This document shows positions 1-9,038 of a stretch of 64,000 nt of DNA, in pieces. Numbering within the stretch: position 1 is the first letter of the stretch; each line of letters begins with the position of its first letter. Source of the stretch: Scilla litardierei (taxonomy: Eukaryota > Streptophyta > Magnoliopsida > Asparagales > Asparagaceae); contig CM061132.1 of assembly GCA_030789695.1 (NCBI GenBank), forward strand, positions 165,193,442 through 165,257,441. The letters run 5' to 3'. The notes under the pieces are model-generated. The model did no database searches and had not been told where the DNA came from. It saw nothing but the letters and a program-made list of their open reading frames with translations. Position numbers and translations under genes: made by a program.

Positions 1-1082
1 TATTCCATATCGGTAAACAAGTGACTAAGTCCTCTTAAATGAGGGTGACACGGGGATTGAGGGATACTAAGTTGTGGGGAAAACATGAGGGGCTGGACAG
101 TTGGTGGTGGTTGGTGGCTCTCCTGTTCTTGCCCGAGTGGCGGAGAGTGGCAGAAATGAGGTGAATTGACAAAGCATGGAAGGGGAAATAAGGGGGAAAT
201 GGGCTCATTTGTTAACAGCATTGCACACTGGGCTGAGTGCCACAGCTAGCTGGGGGAGTTTGCCCGTGCCACCCCAACTAGGGGTGGGATCCAGTCCCAA
301 GATGGTCTACCCACTACTTAGGGTCCAAATCACTACTTGATAACTCTCATTATCTTTGTAGTATTGGTAAATGTTGTTTACTTGTGTATTTCCATTTTTG
401 GTGACACCTGGTGTATTTCCTCCTTGGCCTGTGCCTTGTCGGTATTCCCCTTGATTTTTTACGTTATATATGATTCGTAGTACTACCTCTCTTTTGCAGC
501 AACACGCCAGTGCAGCAGGTACGTTTTCATACTATTACATTAATATTATGTAGCTACGTCTACCCTTGCATGCTATGGTACTGTACGTCATATTCCATGC
601 ATAGTAGCTCATTCCTATGGATGATATACTACGTGGAGTTGGGATATCCTACTGGGACACGCGTTGACGTGCCACATTGATTTTTCAGGTGTTGGCTTTT
701 GGAGTTCGTAGCAGGTGGAGAAGTGGAGTCCTATGGCAGAGTTGAGAGTGTGAGGGTGGGGAGAGGTGATGAGATAGAGAGATGTTGTACTTGGGGTTTA
801 CTTGTGGGGTAGAACTGAGATGGTGTATTACTTATTGCAGTATGTACATGTGGATGATGTCCTTTTAGTGTTGTTCTCTGGTTGGTGTTGTTGTTATTCT
901 GTGGTGTTCACTAGTTACTTGTTCTCTGTGTTGGTTGTGGGAATACTACATGTATTACCCTTGTAGTGCACAGTGGACCTGCTTGTGTTTGTAATTTTGT
1001 ATTTCCTTCGTAGCACCCGCCTCTTTGGAAATACCTGATACAGATTCGTACTTATTGGGTATCCTGGGGAGCGGGGCATTAC
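1..1082. repeat. Possible 3' part of a long LTR (start outside the window)
   Basis: No coding sequence is apparent. The stretch is T/G-rich with many short pyrimidine blocks. It ends at 1073-1082 in GGGGCATTACA, which resembles the ...CGTTACA end of many Ty3/gypsy LTRs. The start lies off the left edge, so neither an LTR partner nor a target duplication can be checked. This is an inference from end sequence and texture only. Confidence 0.3.
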
Positions 1083-1842
1083 AGCGAACAAGAGGTAAAC
1101 CTTTTATCTGTTGTGCGCGAGAGTAATTTTGCACACATCGGAACTGAAACCATAACCCCCGTGGCCATCATCTCCTCTTCCCAAAACGTTCTTCCAAGTA
1201 ACGAAGCCCATCCCGCCTCCTCCCGCGGCCGTCAGTTGTTTTCTCTCTCGTCCCGCCGTTCTGGCTTCATCGAGCCCTGTCATCGTCGTCCCCTCATCCC
1301 ACTGTCGAATCTCATCCACCAGATCAACGATGGACGACAGCTGTGTGGTGTGCGCCGACTCTCTCGAGTGGGTGGCGTATGGATCTTTCGAAGAAATTTT
1401 TGCCTGTTACTCGTCGATTTGAGGGGAACGAAGTTTGAGGGGAACGAATGCTTTAGAGCAGAATAAGCAATTCCCTCATCGTCTGCTATAGGGATCAGAT
1501 TGTTGAAATTACTTCGGTTTAAAAATTTGTTGAATATTGCGGGGAACGTCGATTTGAGGGGAACGAAAGATGTGAGGGAACAAAGTTTTTAAAATTTGTC
1601 TGTTGAAATCGATTTTAAAATTTGTTCCCCAATCGACTGATGTGCTTGAAAATTGAGTGATTCCCTAATGTGCATGAAAATTTGTTATCCGATCGCCTGG
1701 TGTGCTTAAAAATTTCAAAATTGTGTAATTCCCCGATCGCCTGCTGCATCATCAAGCGTCGTCAGCACCGGTCGATTTAATCCTGCCCGTGTCAAGGATC
1801 CACACAGGCTTAAGGAGTGCACTCAATAGAAAATTAAATATT
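1083..1842. other. Intergenic stretch with array-like motif and GAGGGGAACGA repeats
   Basis: At 1100-1125 there is TTGTGCGCGAGAGTAATTTTG, close to the core motif of the inverted arrays at 35-43 kb. Around 1420-1450 and 1553-1566 the phrase TTGAGGGGAACGAA occurs three times. At 1600-1740 a phrase of the type GATGTGCTTGAAAATT recurs. An open frame at 1113-1466 has no recognisable protein. The copia element at 1843 interrupts this segment, whose continuation is at 8494. Confidence 0.4.
1330..1389 (+). pseudogene. 5' coding fragment of a ZNF598/Hel2-like RING-finger gene
   Basis: From the ATG at 1330 the frame begins MDDSCVVCADSLEWVAYG. This matches the conserved N-terminus of plant ZNF598/Hel2-type RING E3 ligases, which act in ribosome-associated quality control. 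The first two RING cysteines (Cys-x2-Cys) are present. The similarity stops after about 18-20 codons, where the family continues with Cys-Gly-His. Here the frame reads on into unrelated sequence and a TGA near 1422. The GC-rich, pyrimidine-rich 1130-1329 may be the accompanying 5'UTR. Being so short, it is a captured or truncated gene fragment rather than a gene. The identification rests on my memory of the family N-terminus. Confidence 0.5.
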
Positions 1843-1964
1843 TGTTATGAATAGGCCCATGAGGCCCATTGGGTATCCAAGCCCACTATTGAAAGCTATA
1901 TATATGAGCGTAGGGGGGCTCTTGCCCCGTTACACCTATTCTCCATATATTTCCTTTCATAACA
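1843..1964 (+). repeat. 5' LTR of the Ale-like copia element
   Basis: 122 bp, bounded by the perfect 7 bp inverted ends TGTTATG and CATAACA. The TATA-like GCTATATATATGAG near 1894-1907 is the likely LTR promoter core. Confidence 0.93.
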
Positions 1965-1985
1965 CGTTATCAGCACGATCACGCT
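1965..1985 (+). other. Putative primer binding site of the copia element
   Basis: Directly after the LTR comes CGTTATCAGCACGATCAC. Ale-type elements share this block; it is thought to pair with an internal part of initiator tRNA-Met rather than its 3' end. That role is family knowledge, not something visible here. Confidence 0.5.
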
Positions 1986-2337
1986 CGTTGGAGGAGACGG
2001 CGGCTCGCGGGGAAGGAGATCCACCAATCGCTCAGATTCAAGAAGATCGTAATCTTCTCAACGGGGAGCGAAAAGGGCATCCTTCACCAACCGTCGACTA
2101 GATTCCCTTGTCGAATCTAGAGGTAAAAAAAATCAAAACTTTTAGATCTAAACTTGCTTTTCACGTTAGATCTGCATGTTTTAGGATCAAAAAGTTTAAA
2201 AACACGGTAAAAATCAAATTTTTTTAAAGATCCGCATGCCTAAAAACAATAAAAATCTGTTTTTTAGCGATCTAAATACTCGTAAAATCCGTTTTTTACC
2301 CCCAACCTTTGATCCAAAAATCTGCACGCCCATAGGG

Positions 2338-2500
2338 CGAAACGGCGGCGCTTCACAAGCGCCGCCGACGCGATCTCACGCCGCGGCCTGACGCCGCGGC
2401 CCTGTGCCGCGGCCCGCCGCTGCGGCCCGTCGCCGCCACGGCGGCCGCGTTCTGTGCGGCTAGCCGTCGCGGCGACACGCCGCAGGCCCCCCTAGGGTTT
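2338..2500. other. GC-rich island in the copia leader
   Basis: About 160 bp of very high GC, built around repeated GCCGCGGC blocks and palindromes such as GGCGGCGCTT/AAGCGCCGCC. It lies in an otherwise AT-rich untranslated leader (1986-3398) that also contains recurrent GCGTGGATGT phrases at 2800-3330. No credible protein is encoded on either strand. It could fold into stable hairpins in the genomic RNA. Confidence 0.6.
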
Positions 2501-3398
2501 TCCGAAACCCTAACCCAAAACGGGCCAACTTTTCGAGGGAGGCCCAATTAACCCTAATGGGTTGTTTTCATGGTCCAAAAGGCCAGAAAATTAGCCCATT
2601 TATATAAATAATTTTTCTTTTTTATTTTTGGCCCTAAAAGCCCAAAATAATTAAAAGAAACTTTAAAGGGTTTTTAAGCGGTAAACAAAACATCAAAATA
2701 TGGATCAAAGGTAAAAGTTTTCAAAATAAATTTTGGCACGTCACACACATTTTAGATTTTTTTTAAAATCTGTACATGCCTGTGATTGATTATCTGCGTG
2801 GTTGTATGTTTCAAATATATTATCTGCATGGATGTGCAAATTAGGCTATGTTTTTAAGGATCAGCCAGGTTTCCGACACTTTTTAATTTCCTGCAATTTT
2901 TCTTTTTTTGAGAGAAATTTGTAAGTGAGGATATAAATGTAAAAAGAAGACCGAAGGACACCAAAAAGGAGCTGAAGGCGTACGCACAATGAAGATAGGG
3001 GCTTCTATATGAAGTTCCAGAGTTGTATTTTATTCTTTCATGCAATTTTTGATGTAACTTCGGACTGTACTTTTTATTTCGGTGTCGGCTGGCTGATCCC
3101 CATAGTCCTAAGTCATTTTTCTGTTTCATTGCTTATACATTAACTGCGTGGATGTTAATTATTTTAATACCATGTTTAATGGTACAATGAAACTACTTAA
3201 CAGCATGCGTGAATGTTAACCTTTATTAATTATTCACATTATGAATCTGTAAAAAGCATGTATGTTAAATTCACATTAATTAGATCCATGCTATGAAAAA
3301 TGTTTGCATTACATGCGTGGATGTCTAATTTACTCAGTTTTAATGATACATGCTGCCTTTTCTTTACATTGCTAGACCATTAAACGGCCAGACTCGCA

Positions 3399-4321
3399 AA
3401 TGTCGACTTTTCGGTCCTGAAGGCCGATGGGTCAAACTACCTGAGTTGGCAGTTGGACCTGAAGTTCCATCTGCGCTCTCATGGTTTCAGTCTCACACAG
3501 ACTGAAAAGGCAACAACAAGTACTGCCTCAACGAACAAGGAGGCTTCAGTGGAAGCACCTCATACAGAGGAAGTTTCCGATATATTAAAGGCGAAAGCCA
3601 TTATATATATCAGGAAACATTTAGACTCGACCTTAAAGGACGAGTACCTCACTGTAGAGGACCCTTACGAGCTGTGGGATGCACTCGAGGAGAGGTACAG
3701 ACATCAGAGGGATGTCATACCCCCCGTGCACAGTACGAGTGGACTCAACTCCGCATACAGGACTTCAAAACCGTAGCGGAGTACAACTCAGCTCTCTTCC
3801 GCATCACCTCACGCCTGAAGTTGTGTGGTGAACCAGTGACAGAGAAAATGTTGCTGGAAAAGACGTTCACGTCTTTCCACGAAAAGGACATGATCCTTAT
3901 GCAACAATATCGCGAGAGAAAGTTCATTAAGTACTCTGACCTGCTTTCATGCCTGCTTATGGCTGAACAGAACAGAGACCTGTTGGTTGCCACATACAAC
4001 CTGCGTCCTCCTGGCTCCGCTCCATTGCCACCTCCTGCAGAGGCTCACTTCCAGTCTTCCCAGAAGAAGAAGACGGACAAAAAGGCAAAATTCCAGAAAT
4101 GGAAAGAACAGAAGCAGCGGAAGAAGGCCACTCCCCCAGCTCCTCCTCAGAACCAGAAGTTCGTGGACAAGAAGCAGAAGAGGATTCCCAACAAAGGTGG
4201 CACTCCCAAGAAAGACTGGGAGGACAAGTGCTCTAAATGCGCAATGACGGGCCACTGGTCCAGAATCTGTCGCACATCAAAACACCTCCAGGACCTCTAC
4301 CAGGCAAGCCTCAAGCCTTGA
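3399..4321 (+). pseudogene. copia gag (UBN2-type capsid plus zinc knuckle), frameshifted
   Basis: Gag packages the element RNA into virus-like particles. The N-terminal part has the DGSNYLSWQ phrase typical of copia gag. A UBN2-like capsid region follows, with a ...ELWDALEERY block, an ...EYNSALFRI block and ...MAEQNRDLL. A basic Lys-rich stretch comes next, then one zinc knuckle of the form Cys-x2-Cys-x4-His-x4-Cys near 4231-4275. The start is out of frame: the likely ATG at 3400 meets a stop six codons later, whereas the coding frame is shifted by one. A second shift near 3715 splits the capsid. The downstream part ends at TGA 4319-4321. Confidence 0.85.
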
Positions 4322-4531
4322 GCTGAGACAAACCTGATTGAGAGCGCAGCGTTGGCAGAGACCTCATGGACTCCTGAAGACTTCATGGGAGATGACACTC
4401 TCTAGATCTGGACCATTTCTACGCACTAGCAATGTATCTTCCATTTATGCATCGAATCTAGTTTTATTTCCATGTCAAACAATATTTTGAGCATTTATTT
4501 TTAATCAAAGTGGATCTTTTCTCTTCATTTA

Positions 4532-4981
4532 TTGCTTGAATGTCTTTCCCTTTTTTTAGATATGGAACTTATATGCCTAGTGGCCAGTGCATCGACGCAC
4601 TCGATCCTTCAAAACATAGACTACTTCACGAGCATAAGTAGCTATTCTGGCCCACTGAGAACAATCTCAGGACCAGCAAACATAATCGAAGGATCAGGGG
4701 AAGCAACTATATTGCTCTCCGGCAACACACAAATAACACTTAAAAATGCATTATACTCCCCTAAATCCATCCGAAACCTCCTAAGTTTTAAAGACATCCG
4801 TTTAAACGGATATCACTTAGAGACGGTCGAGGAAGATAAAAGGGAATACTTGCTTGTAACGTCTCTTACAAATGGTTCAAAAACCATTGTGGAACGTTTC
4901 AAGGGACTCCCATCGGGACTCTACCAAACAAGTATACAAACTCCAGAAACATCCATGGCGGAGCACCTGCAGTGCCCCTAA
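4532..4981 (+). pseudogene. copia protease region, catalytic Asp lost
   Basis: Retroelement aspartic proteases cut the Gag-Pol polyprotein at a D-S/T-G/A active site. Here the expected site near 4575-4600 reads CLVASASTH, where the family has Asp before Ser (a GAC-to-GCC type change), so the enzyme should be inactive. Downstream phrases (LSGNTQITLKNALYSP, IRNLLS) match the conserved post-protease part of copia pol. The frame ends at TAA 4979-4981 just before the integrase zinc domain. It is separated from gag by about 200 bp of stop-containing sequence. Confidence 0.75.
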
Positions 4982-4984
4982 ACA

Positions 4985-6363
4985 CCAGAATTCCAACTCT
5001 GGCACAGTAGACTGGGACACCCTGATTCTGTTATGATGTACCGCATCATAAAGAACTCCAGGGGTATAGACCTGAAGAACCTGAAGATTCTTCAAAAAGG
5101 CAAATTCCCATGTCCACCCTGTTACAAGGGCAAACTGATCACGGGACCCTCTCAACTGAAAGTGGACATGGAGTCCCCCAGTTTTCTGGAAAGAATCCAC
5201 GGAGACATTTGTGGGCCGATTCACCCATCAAGTGGTCCGTTCAGGTACTTTATGGTCCTGATAGACGCATCTACTAAGTGGTCACATGTGTGCCTACTGT
5301 CCACCCGTAACCTAGCACTATCTAAGCTTTTAGCTCAGATAATCAAGTTACGGGCCCACTTCCCCGACTACCAGATAAAGAAACTTCGTCTGGACAATGC
5401 GGTGGAGTTTACGTCACAAGTCTTTCTAGACTATTGCCAAGCTCAGGGAATTGAAGTCGAACATCTCGTAGCGCATGTTCACACCCAAAACGGGTTAGCA
5501 GAATCTCTAATTAAGAGACTGCAATGGATCGCTCGTCCATTATTACTTCAATCCCAGATGCCAGTGAATGCGTGTGGTCATGCAATTTTGCATGCTGCAT
5601 CTTTAATAAAATTAAGACCTTCTGGAGGTCAGTCATCTTCTCCAATGCAACTAGCACTTGGAGCCCCACCAATTGTCTCACATTTGAGAATATTTGGTTG
5701 TGCAGTATACGTCCCCATAGCACAACCGCAAAAGACAAAGATGGGCCCACAACGTCGTCTAAGCATTTATGTTGGGTTTGACACCCCACCATAATTAGAT
5801 TCCTAGAACCCCTTACGGGAGACGTCTTTAAGGCACGTCTAGAAGACTGTGAATTCGATGAAACATCGTTTCCAAGACTAGGCTCACAGACAAAGAAGCC
5901 CGAAGCTTCAGAAAGTATCACTTGGGATACAAAGACATTATTTCACTTTGATCCGCCAACAAGCCAGTGTGAGGAGGAGGTCATGAAGATTCTCCACATC
6001 CAAAACATTGTCCATCTCTTGCCGAACAAATTTACTGACAACCAGAAGATTGTCAAATCACACGTCCATGCTGCTAACACTCCAGCTAGAATTGACATAC
6101 CGCAAAATGGATGCAATCCGCCTGCAGCAGAAATGGTTGGACCTCTCAAAAAGAGAGGGCGACCATCGGGATCCAAGGACCAAGTCCCTCGAAAGAGTAG
6201 GACCCTTGGCAATGGTAAACAAATACCACCACAGGAGGCTAATATAAGCCCTACTACCCATCTCTACCAAACTCTCACGAAGAGGAAAAACCGGGAGAAA
6301 ATGAAGTATCGATACAATATGTACGAACTGGGGAGTATTGGGACAGAAAAAGCACGACCATAG
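4985..6363 (+). pseudogene. copia integrase (HHCC zinc domain plus DDE core) and linker
   Basis: Integrase inserts the cDNA copy into the chromosome. The pre-integrase zinc domain is seen as LWHSRLGHP...CPPCYKGK from about 5000. The catalytic triad is recognisable: first Asp in HGDICGP, second in LRLDNAVEFTS, and Glu in HTQNGLAESLIKRL. The C-terminal part has the LRIFGCAVYVPI and YVGFD phrases typical of copia. A stop at 5792-5794 ends the first frame. A second frame (5983-6363) continues through the variable linker to RT, including a KKRGRPSGS block. Stops and frame changes make it non-functional as a whole, although the catalytic residues are intact. Confidence 0.85.
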
Positions 6364-6485
6364 ATGACACATTTGCGTGTAATATTGCCATCAACGTCGC
6401 GTACTGCGACGATGATATTGAACCACGCTCTCTGACAGAATGTCAAAGCAGAGATGATTGGCCAAAGTGAAAAACGGCAATAGGA

Positions 6486-7205
6486 GTGGAGTTGGATTCA
6501 CTCACCAAACGCAAGGTCTTCGGACCCATAGTCCAGACACCAAAAGGTGTAAAACCTGTGGGTTATAAATGTGTATTTGTTAGAAAACGAAATGAAAAGA
6601 ATGAGATCGTTTGCTATAAAGCAAGGCTTGTAGCGCAGGGTTTTACCCAACGTCCTGGGGTGGATTTTGAAGCCACATACTCCCCGGTCATGGACGTGAT
6701 CACCTTCCGATTCCTCATTGGCTTAACATCCCAAGAGGGTTTAGATATGCAACTCATGGACGTGGTTACTGCATACCTATATGGCAAACTAGACCGAGAC
6801 ATCTATATGAGATTGCCTGACGGTTATTCTTTGCCTGCAACACTAAAAGAGAGAGAACGTGACATCTACTCAGTGAAACTGCAAAGATCATTATATGGTC
6901 TAAAACAATCTGGAAGGATGTGGTACAACAGACTGAGCGATTTCCTTGCAAAACAAGGATTTACAAACGACCCGGTCTGTCCTTGCATCTTTATAAGAGC
7001 AAAGGCAACATGATTTGTAATTATAGCCGTCTACGTAGACGACTTAAACCTCATCGGATCTCCTGAAGAGATCGCAAAGATTTCTAGGAGCCTGCCAGAA
7101 ACCTTCGAGATGAAAGACCTCTGAAAGTCAAAATTCTGTTTAGGTCTTCAGATAGAGCATCTTAAAGATGGGATACTGTTACACCAATCAACGTACACAT
7201 CGAAC
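6486..7205 (+). pseudogene. copia reverse transcriptase, with internal stops
   Basis: Recognisable RT_2 blocks: CVFVRKRNE, YKARLVAQGFTQ, PGVDFEATYSPV, QLMDVVTAYLYG, and SLYGLKQSGRMWYN. The catalytic YVDD is at about 7029-7040. A TGA at 7012 lies immediately before the catalytic block, and another TGA near 7122 sits in the ...MKDL- segment. Both look like point mutations of sense codons, since the flanking frame stays open. The RT frame is continuous with the RNase H region downstream. Confidence 0.88.
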
Positions 7206-7208
7206 TTA

Positions 7209-8063
7209 TTGAAAAAGTTTCAGATGGATAAGTGCCACCCCCTCAGCACTCCGATGGTCGTCAGATCATTGGATGTACACAAAGACCCCTTCCGGCCGCT
7301 GGAAGAGGGGGAGGAAGTACTAGGCCCCGAAGTGCCTTATTTAAGTGCTATCGGTGCACTCCTTTACCTGGCTAACTGCACTCGCCCTGATATAGCATTT
7401 GCAGTAAACTTACTAGCCAGATATAGTGCTGCACCTACACAGCGGCACTGTGCCGGAGTTAAGCATCTTCTGCGCTACCTCCAAGGGTCCATAGACTTAG
7501 GTCTATTCTACAGGAAAGGGGCATCAACTGGTTTAGTTGGTTATACTGATGCAGGTTACAGGTCCGATCCTCATATAGAGAAGTCTCAGACCGGATACAT
7601 GTTCACATACGGCGTCACACCCATATCCTGGAGATCTGTAAAGCAGACCATGACGACCGTCTCATCCACTCACTCAGAACTCCTAGCGATCTTCGAAGCA
7701 AGCAAGGAATGCTTCTGGCTACGCTCTGTGATCCAGCACATCCTCACCTCCACCGGCCTGATGACCGGCGTTCTTGCGCCTACTCCACACCATGAAGACA
7801 ATGCATCATGTATAGCCCAGCTTCAGGACAGCTACATCAAAGGCGACAAGACGAAGCATATCTCCCCCAAGTTCTTCTGGACGCACGACCTTCAGAAGCA
7901 AAAGCAGATTGAGGTACAGAAGATCCAATCATGTAATAACTTGGCGGATTTGCTTACCAAATCCATGCCTACTAGTATCTTTGAGAAACTTGTATATGGG
8001 ATTGAGATGCGGATAGTGAGTAAATGTAAACTGGGTCAGGATGAGAGAACTATGAACTCATAG
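7209..8063 (+). pseudogene. copia RNase H and C-terminal pol
   Basis: The frame is open for 284 codons. It contains the RT tail (ALLYLANCTRPDIAFAVNLLARY) and the RNase H region. The RNase H carries its Asp in VGYTDAGY, its Glu in SSTHSELLAIFEA and a late Asp in HHEDNASCIA. A typical copia end follows (NNLADLLTKSMP). It ends with TAG at 8061-8063. It is the best preserved part of this pol, but its start codon is internal to the RT frame, so it is not an independent gene. Confidence 0.85.
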
Positions 8064-8359
8064 ATACATAGGAGACTGATGTATAGATTCATAGGAAATC
8101 TGCAAGCCTGAAGCTTGGTCAGATGAGGGTGAGTCAACTGCAGAGTTGTACTCTTTTCCCTTGGCTACAGGTTTTTTCCCACTGGGTTTTCCGTAGTCAA
8201 GGTTTTGACGAGGCAACCTCGTTGACTCTGGATCCTGAAGTATCCACCCCTAGACACATCCCTAAAACAGGGGAATTTATGGGTTAACTGTTCTTTCTTT
8301 AACAAGGCAGTTACCCTAAATCGGATCCTGAAGAATTCACCTCTTATTCAATGTTGGTT

Positions 8360-8372
8360 GGATAAGGGGAAA
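8360..8372 (+). other. Polypurine tract of the copia element
   Basis: GGATAAGGGGAAA-type purine run immediately before the 3' LTR. This is the position where plus-strand DNA synthesis is primed. The preceding 8064-8359 holds the copia 3' untranslated motif (TTTTTCCCACTGGGTTTTCC). Confidence 0.8.
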
Positions 8373-8493
8373 TGTTATGAATAGGCCCATTAGGCCCATT
8401 GGGTATCCAAGCCCACTATTAAAAGCTATATATATGAGGGTAGAGGGCTCTTGCCCAGTTACACCTATTCTCCCTATATTTCCCTTCATAACA
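8373..8493 (+). repeat. 3' LTR of the Ale-like copia element
   Basis: 121 bp, same ends as the 5' LTR. Seven substitutions and one single-base length difference separate the pair by eye. Confidence 0.93.
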
Positions 8494-8730
8494 ATATTAT
8501 TATTTTACTCGTCGTCTCACGGAATAAAAACGTAAAAGCAGTCCTGGCCTGGGCAATTTGGTATGTGCGCTACTCCCCTTTTCCGTTTGACGCAGGACAT
8601 AATTACAAAATTTCGGTCTCTGTTTGAAAATGGAAGCCCTAACGCCCAATCTCACAGTTCTCGATCGACCTTGCTTTATTCCAATTCAGCGGTGCCCCCT
8701 TTTCTTCTCATTCTCATTCAAGGTGAATCT
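8494..8730 (+). promoter_or_regulatory. Upstream region and likely 5'UTR exon of the PPR gene, partly transposon-derived
   Basis: 8494-8600 resembles 43243-43350: ATTATTATTTTA-TCGTCG, then CAATT-GGTATGTG, then ACTCCC. That sequence lies at the edge of the inverted-motif array, so the upstream region appears to be made partly from a transposon end. A pyrimidine-rich leader follows, up to a GTAAGT donor at 8731. No clear TATA box is seen. Confidence 0.4.
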
Positions 8731-9035
8731 GTAAGTCATCAATTTATCCAATTTTATCTAATTGCTCCTGATTGATCGTAAAAGCAGCTGTCTTCATCTG
8801 AATGATAATTCTATAAAACAGGTTTATGGCAAAACTTTTTGTTGCTTGTTGACAGAAACTTTAGTTTCAAAATGTCGCTTTGCTTCTGCTATTGGATTCT
8901 TGAATGTGTAGTCTTTTGAGAGTGGAAATTCGCACAATGGGCATCAATGAAGAAATGGGTTTATTTTATTTCAAGCCATCATTGATCGTGAGAATCACGG
9001 CAGAAAATTAGCAAATTTACTGCTTGTTGTTTTAG
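8731..9035 (+). other. Predicted 5'UTR intron of the PPR gene
   Basis: Donor CT|GTAAGT at 8731 and acceptor TTGTTGTTTTAG at 9024-9035. The AT-rich intron would end three bases before the start codon at 9039. Splicing here would fuse a short non-coding exon to the single coding exon. RNA evidence is absent. Confidence 0.5.
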
Positions 9036-9038
9036 ACA

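Larger units (their letters stand above)
1843..8493 (+). mobile_element. Ty1/copia LTR retrotransposon, Ale/Retrofit-like, complete but defective
   Basis: A full-length 6.65 kb element. Two short LTRs (122 and 121 bp) begin TGTTATG and end CATAACA and are flanked by the 5 bp target duplication ATATT (1838-1842 and 8494-8498). Between them come a leader, gag, protease, integrase, reverse transcriptase and RNase H in copia order (integrase before RT). The very short LTRs and the TTATCAGCACGA primer-site-like sequence after the 5' LTR fit the Ale/Retrofit lineage. The LTRs differ at about 7 positions plus one indel, so the insertion is not recent. The genes carry frameshifts, stop codons and a lost protease Asp, so it cannot move on its own. 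Confidence 0.93.

Noticed and set aside
1113..1466. 117-codon open frame on the plus strand
   Set aside because: It overlaps the ZNF598-like fragment in another frame and has no coherent composition.
2353..2547. Arg/Ala-rich minus-strand frame
   Set aside because: Product of the GC-rich palindromic island in the copia leader.
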